NCBI RefSeq assembly: GCF_001730305.1
Contig: NZ_MIJY01000001.1
Coordinates: 372,001-436,000 of the forward strand
Length of the DNA stretch: 64,000 nucleotides
Reading direction: 5' to 3'
From: Enterococcus termitis
GTDB taxonomy: Bacteria > Bacillota > Bacilli > Lactobacillales > Enterococcaceae
The position numbers were made by a program, and so were the translations under genes. The notes under the pieces were generated by a model. That model did no database searches. It worked only from the letters and a program-made list of their open reading frames with translations, and was not told where the DNA came from. This document shows positions 1-10,212 of the stretch, piece by piece; positions within the stretch are counted from its first letter, which is position 1, and every line of letters begins with the position of its first letter.

Positions 1-1
1 G

Positions 2-685
2 GCTCGTACTCGTTACCGTATGGGCGGAACACGCAACATGCCTATTACTGTTCGTGCACCATTTGGTGGTGGTGTGCATACACCAGAACTTCACTCAGAT
101 AACTTGGAAGGTTTGATCGCTCAATCTCCTGGTATCCGTGTGGTTATTCCATCAAATCCATATGATGCAAAAGGATTATTGATTTCTTCTATTAGAAGTA
201 ATGATCCAGTTGTGTATTTAGAACACATGAAACTTTATCGTTCATTCCGTGAGGAAGTGCCGGATGAAGCATATGAAGTGCCTTTAGATAAAGCAGCTGT
301 AACTCGTGAAGGAACAGATGTTTCAATCATCACTTACGGTGCAATGGTTCGTGAAGCAATCAAAGCTGCTGACAACTTAGCGAAAGACAATATTTCTGCT
401 GAAATTATTGACTTGCGTACTGTGGCTCCTTTAGATGTTGAAACAATCATTAAATCAGTTGAAAAAACAGGCCGTGTAGTCGTTGTTCAAGAAGCACAAA
501 AACAAGCTGGCGTTGGTGCTATGGTTGTTTCTGAAATTTCTGAACGTGCTGTATTATCATTAGAAGCGCCAATTGGCCGTGTATCTGCTCCAGATACAAT
601 CTTCCCATTTGGACAAGCAGAAAACATTTGGTTGCCAAATGCTAAAGATATCGAAGCGAAAGCTAGAGAAATCGCAGAATTTTAA
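2..685 (+). CDS. pdhB: Pyruvate dehydrogenase E1 component, beta subunit (5' truncated by window)
   Basis: C-terminal 227 residues of the E1 beta subunit, which with E1 alpha decarboxylates pyruvate using thiamine diphosphate and hands the acetyl group to the E2 lipoyl arm. The reading frame is already open at base 2, upstream of the first in-frame ATG at 20, so the start lies outside the window; the family is usually about 325 residues. The conserved stretch [20 protein letters not shown] and the [11 protein letters not shown] segment are visible, followed by the transketolase C-terminal domain ([24 protein letters not shown]). It is followed by pdhC and pdhD in the usual operon order. Confidence 0.95.
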   Translation, partial: ARTRYRMGGTRNMPITVRAPFGGGVHTPELHSDNLEGLIAQSPGIRVVIPSNPYDAKGLLISSIRSNDPVVYLEHMKLYRSFREEVPDEAYEVPLDKAAVTREGTDVSIITYGAMVREAIKAADNLAKDNISAEIIDLRTVAPLDVETIIKSVEKTGRVVVVQEAQKQAGVGAMVVSEISERAVLSLEAPIGRVSAPDTIFPFGQAENIWLPNAKDIEAKAREIAEF

Positions 686-718
686 TTAGAAACTGAATAA
701 ATTTGCTTTAATAGCATG

Positions 719-757
719 CCTAAATTTTCACGTGATATTTTTCATGTGGAAATTTAG
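719..757 (+). other. Intercistronic hairpin between pdhB and pdhC
   Basis: Long AT-rich inverted repeat: CTAAATTTTCAC at the left pairs with GTGGAAATTTAG at the right, with one mismatch, around a short loop. There is no T-run directly after it, so it looks less like a terminator than a processing or stability element in the pdh mRNA. The gap is 135 bp, and pdhC has its own SD (AGGAAGGGAAGG). Confidence 0.5.
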
Positions 758-820
758 AGCTGTTGTTTTCCGCAATTTGCGAGTTAGACAGATACGATAA
801 AGGAAGGGAAGGCTTAAAAA

Positions 821-2455
821 ATGGCTTATCAATTTAAATTACCAGATATTGGTGAAGGTATTGCAGAAGGCGAAATCGTAAAATGGTTCGTTAAAGCAGG
901 AGATACCATCAATGAAGACGATACACTATTAGAAGTTCAAAACGATAAATCTGTAGAAGAGATTCCATCTCCAGTTACAGGAACAGTTAAATCAATCGTA
1001 GTACCAGAAGGCACAGTAGCAAACGTTGGAGATGTATTGATCGAAATCGATGCACCAGGACATCCTGAAAATGATGCAGCACCAGCAGCTGCTCCAGCTC
1101 AAGAACAAACACCTGCACAACCAGCAGCAGTTCCAGAAGCATCAGCAACTGACAGCAGCGGCGGCGTTTTCCAATTTAAATTACCAGATATCGGTGAAGG
1201 TATTGCAGAAGGCGAAATCGTAAAATGGTTCGTTAAATCAGGCGATACAATCAACGAAGATGATACATTATTGGAAGTTCAAAACGACAAATCTGTTGAA
1301 GAAATCCCTTCACCAGTAACAGGAACAGTTAAAAACATCGTTGTTCCAGAAGGTACAGTAGCAAACGTTGGGGATGTATTGATCGAAATCGATGCACCAG
1401 GACATAACGCTGCACCAAGTTCAGCACCAGCAGCAAGTGCGCCTGCTCAAACAGAACAAGCAGCACCAGCAGCGTCAACAGGCGTAGTAGCAGCGGCTGA
1501 TCCAAACAAACGTGTCTTAGCTATGCCATCAGTACGCCAATTTGCTCGTGAAAAAGATGTAGACATCACACAAGTTACTCCAACTGGAAAAGGCGGACGA
1601 GTGACAAAAGCAGATATCGAAAGCTTTATCTCAGGTGGCGGACAAGCAGCAGCGCCAGCACAAGCTGAACAAACGTCAGAAGCTGCAGCAGCAACTGAAA
1701 CAGCAGCTGCACCAAAAGCACCTGCTAAACCATTTGTTTCTGATTTAGGTGAAGCTGAAACTCGTGAGAAAATGACACCAACTCGTAAAGCAATTGCTAA
1801 AGCGATGGTTAACAGTAAACACACTGCACCACACGTTACATTGCATGACGAAGTGGAAGTATCTAAATTATGGGATCACCGTAAGAAATTTAAAGATGTT
1901 GCAGCAGCAAATGGTACAAAATTAACATTTTTACCATACGTTGTGAAAGCATTGACAGCAACTGTTCAAAAATTCCCAATCTTGAATGCATCAATTGATG
2001 ACGCAGCACAAGAAATTGTTTATAAAAACTACTATAACATTGGTATCGCAACAGATACTGATCACGGTTTATATGTACCAAACGTTAAAAATGCGAACAC
2101 TAAGAGCATGTTTGCGATCGCTGATGAAATCAACGAAAAAGCAGCTCTTGCAATCGACGGTAAACTAACTGCTGCGGATATGCGTGATGGTTCTATCACA
2201 ATCAGTAATATTGGTTCAGTTGGCGGCGGCTGGTTCACACCAGTTATCAACTACCCTGAAGTTGCTATTTTAGGTGTGGGTACAATTGCTCAACAACCAG
2301 TTGTAAATGCAGACGGAGAGATCGTTGTTGGTCGCGTAATGAAACTTTCAATGAGTTTTGACCACCGTATTGTTGACGGAGCAACTGCTCAAAAAGCAAT
2401 GAACAACATCAAGCGTTTATTAGCTGATCCAGAATTACTATTAATGGAAGGATGA
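821..2455 (+). CDS. pdhC: Pyruvate dehydrogenase E2, dihydrolipoamide acetyltransferase with two lipoyl domains
   Basis: Core subunit of the pyruvate dehydrogenase complex; it transfers acetyl from the lipoyl arm to CoA. 544 residues. Order: lipoyl domain 1 (about 1-80, lipoyl-lysine in NDKS, K43), Ala/Pro-rich linker, lipoyl domain 2 (about 117-195, K157), Ala/Pro linker, peripheral-subunit-binding domain (about 228-265, [12 protein letters not shown]...[11 protein letters not shown]), Ala-rich linker, catalytic domain (about 315-544) with the active-site motif DHRIVDG (H515, D519). The two lipoyl domains are almost identical in sequence. The start has a good SD (AAGGAAGGGAAGG). pdhD follows 7 bp downstream. 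Confidence 0.97.
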   Translation: MAYQFKLPDIGEGIAEGEIVKWFVKAGDTINEDDTLLEVQNDKSVEEIPSPVTGTVKSIVVPEGTVANVGDVLIEIDAPGHPENDAAPAAAPAQEQTPAQPAAVPEASATDSSGGVFQFKLPDIGEGIAEGEIVKWFVKSGDTINEDDTLLEVQNDKSVEEIPSPVTGTVKNIVVPEGTVANVGDVLIEIDAPGHNAAPSSAPAASAPAQTEQAAPAASTGVVAAADPNKRVLAMPSVRQFAREKDVDITQVTPTGKGGRVTKADIESFISGGGQAAAPAQAEQTSEAAAATETAAAPKAPAKPFVSDLGEAETREKMTPTRKAIAKAMVNSKHTAPHVTLHDEVEVSKLWDHRKKFKDVAAANGTKLTFLPYVVKALTATVQKFPILNASIDDAAQEIVYKNYYNIGIATDTDHGLYVPNVKNANTKSMFAIADEINEKAALAIDGKLTAADMRDGSITISNIGSVGGGWFTPVINYPEVAILGVGTIAQQPVVNADGEIVVGRVMKLSMSFDHRIVDGATAQKAMNNIKRLLADPELLLMEG

Positions 2456-2462
2456 TTATCAG

Positions 2463-3869
2463 ATGGTAGTAGGAGATTTCGCCATTGAATTAGATACAGT
2501 CGTAATTGGTTCAGGCCCTGGAGGATACGTTGCAGCGATTCGTGCTGCTGAAATGGGTCAAAAAGTTGCGATCATTGAACGTGAGTTTATCGGCGGTGTA
2601 TGTTTAAACGTTGGATGTATTCCTTCTAAAGCATTGATCGCAGCTGGACATCACTATCAAGAATCATTAGATTCAACAATGTTTGGTGTAACAGCTAAAG
2701 ATGTTGAATTAGATTTTACAAAAACACAAGAGTGGAAAGACAATAAAGTTGTTAAAACTCTTACTGGCGGCGTAGGTATGCTGCTTAAAAAACATAAAGT
2801 AGAGATTATTGAAGGAGAAGCATTTTTCGTTGATGAAAACACATTACGTGTGATCCACCCAGATTCAGCTCAAACCTACTCATTTAATAATGCTATTGTG
2901 GCTACAGGTTCTCGCCCAATCGAAATTCCTGGATTTAAATTTGGCGGACGTGTTTTAGATTCTACTGGTGGTTTGAACTTGAAAGAAGTTCCTAAGAAAT
3001 TTGTTATCATCGGTGGCGGCGTTATCGGTGCAGAATTAGGTGGCGCATATGCGAACCTTGGATCTGAAGTAACGATTTTAGAAGGTAGTCCTTCAATCTT
3101 ACCAACGTATGAAAAAGACATGGTTAAACTAGTTACAGATGACTTCAAGAAGAAAAATGTAACAGTAGTAACCAAAGCAATGGCTAAAGAAGCAATCGAC
3201 AACGGCGATAGCGTAACTGTAAAATATGAAGTAGACGGCAAAGAAGAATCAGTTACTGCTGACTATGTAATGGTAACAGTTGGACGTCGTCCAAATACTG
3301 ATGATCTTGGATTAGAACAAGCGGGCGTTGAAGTTGGCGAACGTGGTTTAGTCCCTGTTGATAAACAAGGTAGAACGAATGTATCAAACATTTTTGCAAT
3401 CGGAGATATCGTACCAGGTGCTGCTCTTGCTCATAAAGCAAGTTACGAAGCGAAAATTGCGGCAGAAGCAATTTCTGGTAAAAAAGTAGAAGTGGACTAC
3501 AAAGCAATGCCTGCTGTAGCCTTCACTGATCCTGAATTAGCAAGTGTTGGTATGACAATTGCTGAAGCCAAAGAAGCCGGATTAGAAGCAACTGCTTATA
3601 AATTCCCATTTGCTGGTAACGGTCGTGCTATTTCTTTAGGTAAAACTGAAGGATTCGTACGTTTGGTAACAACAAACGAAGACAATGTGATTATCGGAGC
3701 ACAAATCGGCGGAGTTGGCGCAAGTGATATGATTTCTGAATTATCATTAGCAGTCGAATCTGGCATGAATGCAGAAGATATCGCATTAACGATCCATCCA
3801 CACCCATCTTTAGGGGAAATTACTATGGATGCTTCTGAGTTGGCTTTAGGTTTGCCAATTCATATTTAG
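2463..3869 (+). CDS. pdhD: Dihydrolipoamide dehydrogenase (E3)
   Basis: FAD flavoprotein that reoxidises dihydrolipoamide on E2 and passes electrons to NAD+. 468 residues, normal for the family. Visible: FAD-binding [15 protein letters not shown] near the N-terminus, redox-active cysteines in [15 protein letters not shown] (C47 and C52), NAD-binding [17 protein letters not shown], second FAD motif [13 protein letters not shown], and the C-terminal HPHPSLGE carrying the catalytic His-Glu pair. It closes the pdh operon and is followed by an intrinsic terminator. Confidence 0.97.
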   Translation: MVVGDFAIELDTVVIGSGPGGYVAAIRAAEMGQKVAIIEREFIGGVCLNVGCIPSKALIAAGHHYQESLDSTMFGVTAKDVELDFTKTQEWKDNKVVKTLTGGVGMLLKKHKVEIIEGEAFFVDENTLRVIHPDSAQTYSFNNAIVATGSRPIEIPGFKFGGRVLDSTGGLNLKEVPKKFVIIGGGVIGAELGGAYANLGSEVTILEGSPSILPTYEKDMVKLVTDDFKKKNVTVVTKAMAKEAIDNGDSVTVKYEVDGKEESVTADYVMVTVGRRPNTDDLGLEQAGVEVGERGLVPVDKQGRTNVSNIFAIGDIVPGAALAHKASYEAKIAAEAISGKKVEVDYKAMPAVAFTDPELASVGMTIAEAKEAGLEATAYKFPFAGNGRAISLGKTEGFVRLVTTNEDNVIIGAQIGGVGASDMISELSLAVESGMNAEDIALTIHPHPSLGEITMDASELALGLPIHI

Positions 3870-3890
3870 CATAGATTGTCACACAAAGAA

Positions 3891-3920
3891 AGACCGAGCT
3901 GGCCAGGCTCGGTCTTTTGT
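3891..3920 (+). terminator. Intrinsic terminator of the pdh operon
   Basis: Stem AGACCGAGC / GCTCGGTCT with a 7-nt loop, followed by TTTTGTTTTG, 20 bp after the pdhD stop. Confidence 0.85.
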
Positions 3921-3994
3921 TTTGTATTCAAATAAAAGCCGCTTAATTGGAATGCAGATAGCCAGATTAGATGAAGGTAAAGATTATCTAGGTC

Positions 3995-4309
3995 TTAACG
4001 ATGAAGCTCGCTATCATCTTCCTCGTCGATCCTATGGACCATTTCAAGTAAGCCACCATTCCCTTCATCAATAATTCGTTTAACTCTGGAAATGGTAGTG
4101 GTACTGCTGCCTGTAGCTTCAGCGATATCACTATATGTTTTATTTAATAGAAGTAATTTTGCCACCTCAAAACGCTGAATCATAGAATCCAACTCTTTTA
4201 ATGTCATTAAGTCATCAAAGTAATTGTAACAATCCTCTAAAGTTTCTAACGCAAGTAGAGAACGGAAAAACTCATCACCATGACCGTCTTGTATCTTATC
4301 GATTTTCAT
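3995..4309 (-). CDS. YerC/YecD-type TrpR-related DNA-binding protein
   Basis: 104-residue helical protein resembling the TrpR-like YerC/YecD family of Firmicutes, small DNA-binding proteins with a helix-turn-helix; the target is not apparent here. The likely HTH is YSDIAEATGSSTTTISRVKR (about residues 58-77), preceded by helices of the TrpR fold (LEDCYNYFDDLMTLKELDSM). The acidic tail IDEEDDSE is typical of a flexible end. SD AGGAGGG lies just upstream of the ATG, and directly behind it begins an EFAR-like repeat reading in the same direction. It is convergent with pdhD. Confidence 0.75.
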   Translation of the reverse strand: MKIDKIQDGHGDEFFRSLLALETLEDCYNYFDDLMTLKELDSMIQRFEVAKLLLLNKTYSDIAEATGSSTTTISRVKRIIDEGNGGLLEMVHRIDEEDDSELHR

Positions 4310-4324
4310 AAGTCCCTCCTAAAT

Positions 4325-4690
4325 TTAAAAGCGGAACAGGCTCGCCCAGCTCTGACAGAAAAATAGGAAATATTGATTGAGATGCTCTTTATCTCACTCA
4401 ATATTTATCTTTTTTCCGAAGAGCTAGCCTGTGCAGCTGGATAATATAAGTGATCAACATCAACTAACGAAGCAAGTAGAAGCAACGTTCCTTTCAGTCA
4501 CCTTGTACCAATCAATAGCAACTCATCACTTCGTTGTATTTCTTGGCATGATTCTCAGCAAAAGCGGAATAGGCTTGTTTAGCTCTGACAGGAAAAATAG
4601 GAAAATTGATTGAAACACATTTTTTTCTCAATCAATTTTATCTTTCCCCGAAAGGCTAGCTCATAGTTAGATAACAATAATGAGTAGCTC
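4325..4690 (-). repeat. EFAR-like intergenic repeat block (one full and one partial unit)
   Basis: Read on the minus strand, a full unit (about 4563-4325) begins TTTTGCTGAGAATCATGCCA and ends in AGCCTGTTCCGCTTTTAAAT directly before the AGGAGG of the YerC-like gene; a partial unit (about 4690-4564) precedes it. Internal hairpins include the ATTGATTGAG / CTCACTCAAT arms. Sequence and arrangement match the block at 25373-25839. Modular, palindromic, stem-loop repeats of this kind are known in E. faecalis as EFAR; I assign the family by architecture from memory. A 60-residue open frame inside it (4431-4613, plus) is not a gene. Confidence 0.8.
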
Positions 4691-4805
4691 AGATATCTTC
4701 CCTGTACCTCTCAACAAAAAGCATACAGAGTATTCCTTTTCATAAAACTCTCCTTAAAATGAATCAACTATTTTCCTATTATAAAACTTTTTTTTCTTTT
4801 GTCTA

Positions 4806-4862
4806 GTAATCAAGAAAAAAAGCACGACACAAAACTACTTTAGTCTGGTGTCGTGCTTTTTG
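4806..4862 (-). terminator. Terminator of tyrS
   Basis: AAGCACGACAC and GTGTCGTGCTT form an 11-bp stem, with an A-run on the left that reads as a T-run on the minus strand, 15 bp beyond the tyrS stop. It may also work on the plus strand, where TTTTT follows. Confidence 0.85.
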
Positions 4863-4876
4863 AATGTTCACAGCTA

Positions 4877-6145
4877 TTATTTAGCAGCTAATTTAACTAA
4901 CGTGTATTGTTTTTTACCTTTTCTTACAATGATAAATTTACCATCGAATGATTGATCAGCGGTTACTTGGAAATCTAATTCACGAATACGATCACCATTG
5001 ATTGAGATTGCTCCATTGGTTACATCTTCACGTGCTTGACGTTTTGAAGGCTCGATGCCTAACTCGATCAACCAATCGACAATCGTTTGATCGATGGCAT
5101 TTGTTTCAACAGTCGGCATATTTTTAAAGCCTTCCTCGATTTGTTTAGAGGTTAGATTTTTAACATTACCGGAGAACAATGCTTCTGAAATAGCCAAGGC
5201 ATCGTTTAAATCCTCTTCACTATGCACAAATTTTGTCATTTCTGCTGCTAATACGCGTTGAGCTTCACGTAAATGTGGTTCAGTTTCTACTTTGATTTCT
5301 AATGCATCGATTTCTTCTTTTGTTAAGAAGGTAAAGAATTTCAAGTATTTGATTACGTCACGGTCATCTTGGTTTACCCAGAATTGGTAGAATTCGTAAG
5401 GCGTTGTTTTTTCTGGATCAAGCCAAACCGCACCACCAGCTGTTTTACCGAATTTTGTTCCGTCCGCTTTTAGCATCAATGGAATCGTTAAACCAAAGGC
5501 TTTTGCATCAGCGCCTTCTTTTTTACGGATCAAGTCAAGACCGGCTGTGATATTGCCCCATTGGTCAGCGCCGCCGATTTGCATGCGGACGTTATTGTGT
5601 TGGAACAAGTGTAAAAAGTCCATTGATTGTAGAATTTGGTACGTAAACTCAGTAAATGAAATCCCCGTTTCTAAACGGCTGGCTACGATATCTTTAGCAA
5701 GCATTGTATTGATATTGAAGAATTTCCCGAAGTCTCTTAGGAAATCTAATAGAGTTAAGTTATGCGTCCAATCGTAGTTATTTACTAGGGTTAACGTGTT
5801 GTCAGTATCAACAGCAAATAGTTTTTCCATTTGTCTTGTTAAGGAATCAACGTTGTGTTGAACAGTTTCCATTGTTTGTAATTGACGTTCTGTCGTACGT
5901 CCACTTGGATCACCGATCGTTCCTGTTGCACCGCCAATTAAAATAAATGGGTGATGTCCAAATGCTTGGAATCGTTTTAGCATCATAAATGGAATCAAAT
6001 GCCCAATATGCATACTGTCTCCTGTAGGATCCACACCGCAATATAGTGAAATGCTGTTGGTTTCAACGTATTCACGTAAACCTTCGCTATCTGTTTGTTG
6101 GTTGATGGCGCCGCGCCATTCTAGTTCATCAATAATGTTTGTCAT
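4877..6145 (-). CDS. tyrS: Tyrosyl-tRNA synthetase
   Basis: Charges tRNA-Tyr with tyrosine in the cytoplasm. 422 residues from the ATG at 6145 (SD GGAAAGGAAG); an upstream in-frame ATG would lie in the T-box terminator, so I reject it. Class I signatures: HIGHL near residue 47 with the preceding YCGVDPTGDS, and KFGKTAGGAVWLD (the KMSKS-equivalent). A C-terminal S4 domain is present (SKRQAREDVTNGAISINGDRI). The leader is a T-box, so expression should rise when uncharged tRNA-Tyr accumulates. In E. faecalis a tyrS heads the tyramine operon; here it points away from tyrP-tyrDC. Confidence 0.96.
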   Translation of the reverse strand: MTNIIDELEWRGAINQQTDSEGLREYVETNSISLYCGVDPTGDSMHIGHLIPFMMLKRFQAFGHHPFILIGGATGTIGDPSGRTTERQLQTMETVQHNVDSLTRQMEKLFAVDTDNTLTLVNNYDWTHNLTLLDFLRDFGKFFNINTMLAKDIVASRLETGISFTEFTYQILQSMDFLHLFQHNNVRMQIGGADQWGNITAGLDLIRKKEGADAKAFGLTIPLMLKADGTKFGKTAGGAVWLDPEKTTPYEFYQFWVNQDDRDVIKYLKFFTFLTKEEIDALEIKVETEPHLREAQRVLAAEMTKFVHSEEDLNDALAISEALFSGNVKNLTSKQIEEGFKNMPTVETNAIDQTIVDWLIELGIEPSKRQAREDVTNGAISINGDRIRELDFQVTADQSFDGKFIIVRKGKKQYTLVKLAAK

Positions 6146-6171
6146 GTTTTTTCTTCCTTTCCGATATATAA

Positions 6172-6420
6172 ATAAAAAACGCCCCATAGGCTATTAGCCT
6201 ATGGGACGAACTCCGCCGTGTTACCACCCAAATTGTATATGTAAAAACATATACCTCTCAAATCTGTATCGTAGATAGACGCCTACTTACGGTAGGAAAC
6301 TAAAAGTGTAATTCACGAAAAATGTATATGTCAACTCCCACTGAACGTTGACTCTCTGAAATAGGGACATTTTTGCTACTTCGCTTTATTAAAGTTTGAT
6401 ATGTGATTTTGTAGCAATTC
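6172..6420 (-). promoter_or_regulatory. T-box riboswitch leader of tyrS
   Basis: On the minus strand the T-box sequence GGGTGGTAACACGGCGG (about 6213-6230) is followed by a terminator stem made by 6183-6205 (CCCATAGG / CCTATGGG) and a T-run. Its TGGT bulge fits the ACCA end of tRNA-Tyr. Upstream, Stem I elements are visible (AGAGAGTCAACG, GTGGGAGTTGAC), with TAC codons at two places in the expected specifier arm (ATATAC, AATTAC); I cannot decide which is the specifier. Uncharged tRNA-Tyr would stabilise the antiterminator. Confidence 0.88.
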
Positions 6421-6692
6421 TACGACAAATGAGCCGACTTGTCAAATCCTTCTTTTTCTTTTTATTATTTTTAAATGAAATGATTCTCATTTTATTACTT
6501 ATTACTTTAATCTAGGTTTTTTGAAAAAGTCAGAGGCGAAAAATGATTTATGACAATTTTAAATAAGCAAATGACAAAAAGCGGTTATTAACGATTTTTT
6601 TCACAAGAATGCTTTAGCGCAGTGAAGTGCTGACGCGCTGGACAGAGTGCAAAAATGTTAAATAACGAGCTTTTTTTTTAATTCAGCTCTTT

Positions 6693-6743
6693 TTGACTTG
6701 GGTATGAAAGGTACCTATACTTTGAATGTGATTTCACATGTGA
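6693..6743 (+). promoter_or_regulatory. Promoter and palindromic operator-like site of tyrP-tyrDC
   Basis: TTGACT (6693-6698), 17-bp spacer, TATACT (6716-6721). At the predicted transcription start lie overlapping inverted repeats: TGTGA-TT-TCACA (6727-6738) and the perfect TCACATGTGA (6734-6743). This looks like a binding site for a dimeric regulator; the protein is unknown. Confidence 0.7.
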
Positions 6744-6778
6744 GAAACAAAACATAACATTAATTTAGGAGGTCAAAC

Positions 6779-8185
6779 ATGAATAAGAAATTGTCATTAT
6801 TTGGATTAATCGGAATTACCATGGCCTTTTTTGGAACGGTTCGTAGTGTTCCAACATTAGCTTCAACAGGCTGGGCGCAAATTTTTTATATGCTGATTGC
6901 CGCATGTTGTTTTGCCTTGCCGATCGCATTGATTTCGGCTGAGCTTTCAACCGGGTGGCCGGAAGAAGGCGGTCCCCAAGTCTGGGTGCGTAACGCCTTT
7001 GGTGAAAAATGGGGCTTTGTAACATCTTGGTTACTTTGGGTGCAAATGTTTTTCGGAATGGTTATGGTCGCTTCTACAGTAGGTGTATTACTAGGATATG
7101 TAATCAATCGTCCGGATCTAGGACATAATAATCTATTTATTTTCATTATGATCTTGCTTTCTTATTGGAGTATTACCTTATTAAATTTGAAATTCGATAT
7201 GGTCAAAATCGCTGGTGACTGGGGTGCTGTGATCGGTGTTTATATTCCGTTTGTGGCTCTCGTTGTTTTAGGCATGATGTATATGGCGAAACATGGGATC
7301 AACCAAGAAAGCTATTTAGGTCATTTTGAAGCAGGAAAATTATTACCTGATTTTAGCGATTTAGGCAGCTTACCAACCTTAACTGGGATTATCTTTATTT
7401 TTGCCGGAGTAGAAATTTCATCTGTTCATGCCAATAATATCGACAATCCAAAACGAAATTATCCGATTGCTGTGATTGCTTCAGTTTTATTATTAGTTGT
7501 TTTCAATTTAGTTGCTGGTTTAAGCGTAGCGGATAGTGTACCAGCGGGTCAAATGGAACTGGCTAATATTACGCAACCATTCGTAATTATGACAGAAGAT
7601 TTAGGTATTCCTGCTATTTTCAACAATATTGTTTCTTTGATGATTTTAATTGGTGTGTTAGTTCAGTTAAGTGCTTGGGTATTAGGCCCAAGTAAATCAA
7701 TGATCAAAGTTGCGGATGAAGGGAACTTACCGCCATTTTTCCAAAAACGAAACAAAAAAGGGATTCCAATTACTTTTGTGATGATCCAAGCAATTGTTAT
7801 TTCTCTTGTATCATTTTTATATGTAGTCGTTCCAGATATTAGTGAAGCCTTTTTGATTATTACTATTACAACAACTATTCTTTATTGTGTGGTCTATCTT
7901 TTGATTTCTTTATCGGCTGTTAAATTACGTTATAGCATGCCGTCAGTTGAACGTCCGTTTAGACTAGGTAGTAAAGGAAACGGCTTGATGTGGGCTGTGG
8001 CATCATTAGCAGTGATTAGCGTGATTGTGACGATTTTAGTCAGCTTGATTCCGCCAACCTCTGTTCCCCAAAGTGGTCACGCAGCTTATGTAATTTTCCA
8101 AGTTGCAGCAACCTTGATTATGATCGGTATTGCTTTATTGATTTATAAGAGAAAAAAACCAGAATGGAAAAAAACAAAAAATTAG
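6779..8185 (+). CDS. tyrP: Amino acid permease, probable tyrosine/tyramine exchanger
   Basis: 468-residue APC-superfamily membrane protein with about 12 hydrophobic segments. It starts MNKKLSLFGLIGITMAFF and carries the GadC/TyrP-like segment ELSTGWPEEGGPQVWVRNAF. Next to tyrosine decarboxylase it most likely imports tyrosine in exchange for tyramine, giving acid resistance and a proton motive force. SD TTAGGAGG precedes the ATG. The gene is first in its transcript, ahead of tyrDC by 64 bp; in E. faecalis and L. brevis the order I know is tyrDC then tyrP. Exchange of another aromatic amino acid is possible. Confidence 0.85.
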   Translation: MNKKLSLFGLIGITMAFFGTVRSVPTLASTGWAQIFYMLIAACCFALPIALISAELSTGWPEEGGPQVWVRNAFGEKWGFVTSWLLWVQMFFGMVMVASTVGVLLGYVINRPDLGHNNLFIFIMILLSYWSITLLNLKFDMVKIAGDWGAVIGVYIPFVALVVLGMMYMAKHGINQESYLGHFEAGKLLPDFSDLGSLPTLTGIIFIFAGVEISSVHANNIDNPKRNYPIAVIASVLLLVVFNLVAGLSVADSVPAGQMELANITQPFVIMTEDLGIPAIFNNIVSLMILIGVLVQLSAWVLGPSKSMIKVADEGNLPPFFQKRNKKGIPITFVMIQAIVISLVSFLYVVVPDISEAFLIITITTTILYCVVYLLISLSAVKLRYSMPSVERPFRLGSKGNGLMWAVASLAVISVIVTILVSLIPPTSVPQSGHAAYVIFQVAATLIMIGIALLIYKRKKPEWKKTKN

Positions 8186-8249
8186 CATAAACAGTTTATC
8201 AAGAGACGATTTAGTATGAACTATTTTGAAAATATCGGAGGAAATATTC

Positions 8250-10103
8250 ATGAAAAATTTCAATACAGATGACACGAACTTGAAAGCATTATTTATCGGC
8301 GACAAAGGTGAAAATGTTGATTTATTCAAAGAACTATTAAACAAAATGATCGATGAGCACATCGGCTGGAGACAAAACTACATGCCGCAAGACATGCCTG
8401 TCATCACTCCCCAAGATAGAAGTTCTAAGAGCTTTCAAGAAACAGCTGACAATATGCGGACTGTATTCAATACCTTATCTTCACGTCTACGCACAGAGTC
8501 ATTACCTTGGCACTCAGCAGGTCGTTTCTGGGGGCATATGAACGCTGAAACATTGATGCCATCAATTATCGCTTACTCAGCTGCAATGCTTTGGAACGGA
8601 AATAACGTAGCCTATGAATCATCACCAGCGACTTCTCAAATGGAAGAAGAAGTAGGGATGGAGTTTGCTGCGTTGATGAGCTATCAAAATGGCTGGGGAC
8701 ATATTGCAGCAGATGGTTCGATCGCAAATTTAGAAGGTTTATGGTATGCCCGTAACATGAAATCATTGCCTTTTGCGATTCAAGCTGTCGCACCAGAAAT
8801 GGTTGCTGGAAAAACGGAATGGGAACTACTAAATATGCCAACAACAGAAGTGTTGGATATTTTGGATAAGGTTCAAGATAAAATGGATGACATCAAAGCT
8901 CATTCAGCTCGTAGCGGTAAAAACTTAGACAAGTTAGGTAAATGGATCGTGCCCCAAACCAAACACTATTCTTGGCTAAAAGCAGCAGATATCATCGGGA
9001 TCGGTTTAGATCAAGTGATTGCTGGTGAAGTAAACAGTGAATACCGTATGGATATTGACAAATTAGAAGCTCAAATCCGCGATTTAGCAGCACAAGGCAT
9101 TCCAACCCTTGGTGTAGTTGGTGTTGTTGGGTCAACAGAAGAAGGACAAGTCGATCGCATCGATCAAATCATTGCTTTACGCGATAAATTGGCTAAAGAA
9201 GGCATTTACTTCTATGTACACGTCGATGCAGCTTACGGTGGTTACGGCCGTTCAATCTTCTTAGATGAAAATGATCAGTTTATTGAATGGGATCAAATTG
9301 ACGAAGTTTATGCAAAACATAACATCTTCCAAGAAAAAAATGATTGGTTGACTAAAGATATTTATGATTCATTCAAAGCTATTGAACAAGCAGAATCTGT
9401 TACGATCGATCCACATAAAATGGGGTACATTCCTTATTCAGCCGGTGGTGTTGTCATCAAAGATATTCGTATGCGTGATGTGATTTCATATTTTGCAACG
9501 TATGTATTTGAAAAAGGAGCAGATATTCCTGCATTACTTGGGGCATATATCTTAGAAGGCTCAAAAGCTGGTGCAACTGCCGCTGCTGTTTGGACTGCTC
9601 ATAAAGTCTTGCCATTGAATGTAACAGGCTATGGTAAATTGATGGGTGCAAGTATTGAAGGAGCGTATCATTTCTACCACTTTATCGATGGATTAGAGTT
9701 CCAAGTAGGTGATAAAACTATCGAAATCCATGCATTAACAAAACCTGATTTTAACATGGTAGACTACGTATTTAATGAAAAAGGCAATACAGATTTAGTG
9801 AAAATGAACAAATTGAATCATGACTTTTATGATTATGCCTCTTATGCAAAAGGCGGATTATATAACAATGAATTCATTACTTCTCATACTGATTTTGCGA
9901 TTGAAGAATATGGTCACAGCCCGTTTGAATTTGTAAACAGCTTAGGTTTTTCTCGTGCTGAATGGGAACGTGCAGACAAAGTAACGATTTTACGTGCTGC
10001 AGCAATGTCACCATATATGAATGACAAAGAGATCTTTGAAGAATACGCAGAAAAAATCAAGCAAGCGATTCAAGAAAAATTAGAAGCAATCTACGCTGAA
10101 TAA
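8250..10103 (+). CDS. tyrDC: Tyrosine decarboxylase (group II PLP enzyme)
   Basis: Converts tyrosine to tyramine and CO2, consuming a proton; enterococcal enzymes also accept L-DOPA and weakly phenylalanine. 617 residues from the ATG at 8250, chosen because SD GGAGGA (8237-8242) is correctly spaced. Strongly resembles E. faecalis TyrDC by eye: [38 protein letters not shown], and [18 protein letters not shown] with the PLP-lysine K390. The intact active-site segments argue for a functional enzyme. A hairpin terminator follows, then nhaC. Confidence 0.95.
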   Translation: MKNFNTDDTNLKALFIGDKGENVDLFKELLNKMIDEHIGWRQNYMPQDMPVITPQDRSSKSFQETADNMRTVFNTLSSRLRTESLPWHSAGRFWGHMNAETLMPSIIAYSAAMLWNGNNVAYESSPATSQMEEEVGMEFAALMSYQNGWGHIAADGSIANLEGLWYARNMKSLPFAIQAVAPEMVAGKTEWELLNMPTTEVLDILDKVQDKMDDIKAHSARSGKNLDKLGKWIVPQTKHYSWLKAADIIGIGLDQVIAGEVNSEYRMDIDKLEAQIRDLAAQGIPTLGVVGVVGSTEEGQVDRIDQIIALRDKLAKEGIYFYVHVDAAYGGYGRSIFLDENDQFIEWDQIDEVYAKHNIFQEKNDWLTKDIYDSFKAIEQAESVTIDPHKMGYIPYSAGGVVIKDIRMRDVISYFATYVFEKGADIPALLGAYILEGSKAGATAAAVWTAHKVLPLNVTGYGKLMGASIEGAYHFYHFIDGLEFQVGDKTIEIHALTKPDFNMVDYVFNEKGNTDLVKMNKLNHDFYDYASYAKGGLYNNEFITSHTDFAIEEYGHSPFEFVNSLGFSRAEWERADKVTILRAAAMSPYMNDKEIFEEYAEKIKQAIQEKLEAIYAE

Positions 10104-10129
10104 TTATTGGATCAAGGGATATTGAAATA

Positions 10130-10160
10130 GTCTGCGGTAATTTTACCGCAGACCTTTCTT
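10130..10160 (+). terminator. Terminator after tyrDC
   Basis: GTCTGCGGTAA / TTACCGCAGAC, an 11-bp stem with a 2-nt remainder in the loop (TT), followed by CTTTCTTT. It separates nhaC partly from tyrP-tyrDC; no clear nhaC promoter is seen, so read-through is possible. Confidence 0.8.
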
Positions 10161-10212
10161 TAATTAAATAACTTAGAATACTGAAGGATTTTAAAAGATG
10201 TGAGGAATGTAT

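Noticed and set aside
1447-1824. 125-residue antisense frame opposite pdhC
   Set aside because: Product of Ala/Pro-rich linker codons read backwards; no SD or promoter. Similar antisense frames over pdhD, citE/citF and icd were rejected for the same reason.
4431-4613. 60-residue open frame on the plus strand
   Set aside because: Lies entirely in the EFAR-like repeat block, has no SD, and a similar frame appears in the other repeat block (25344-25535).
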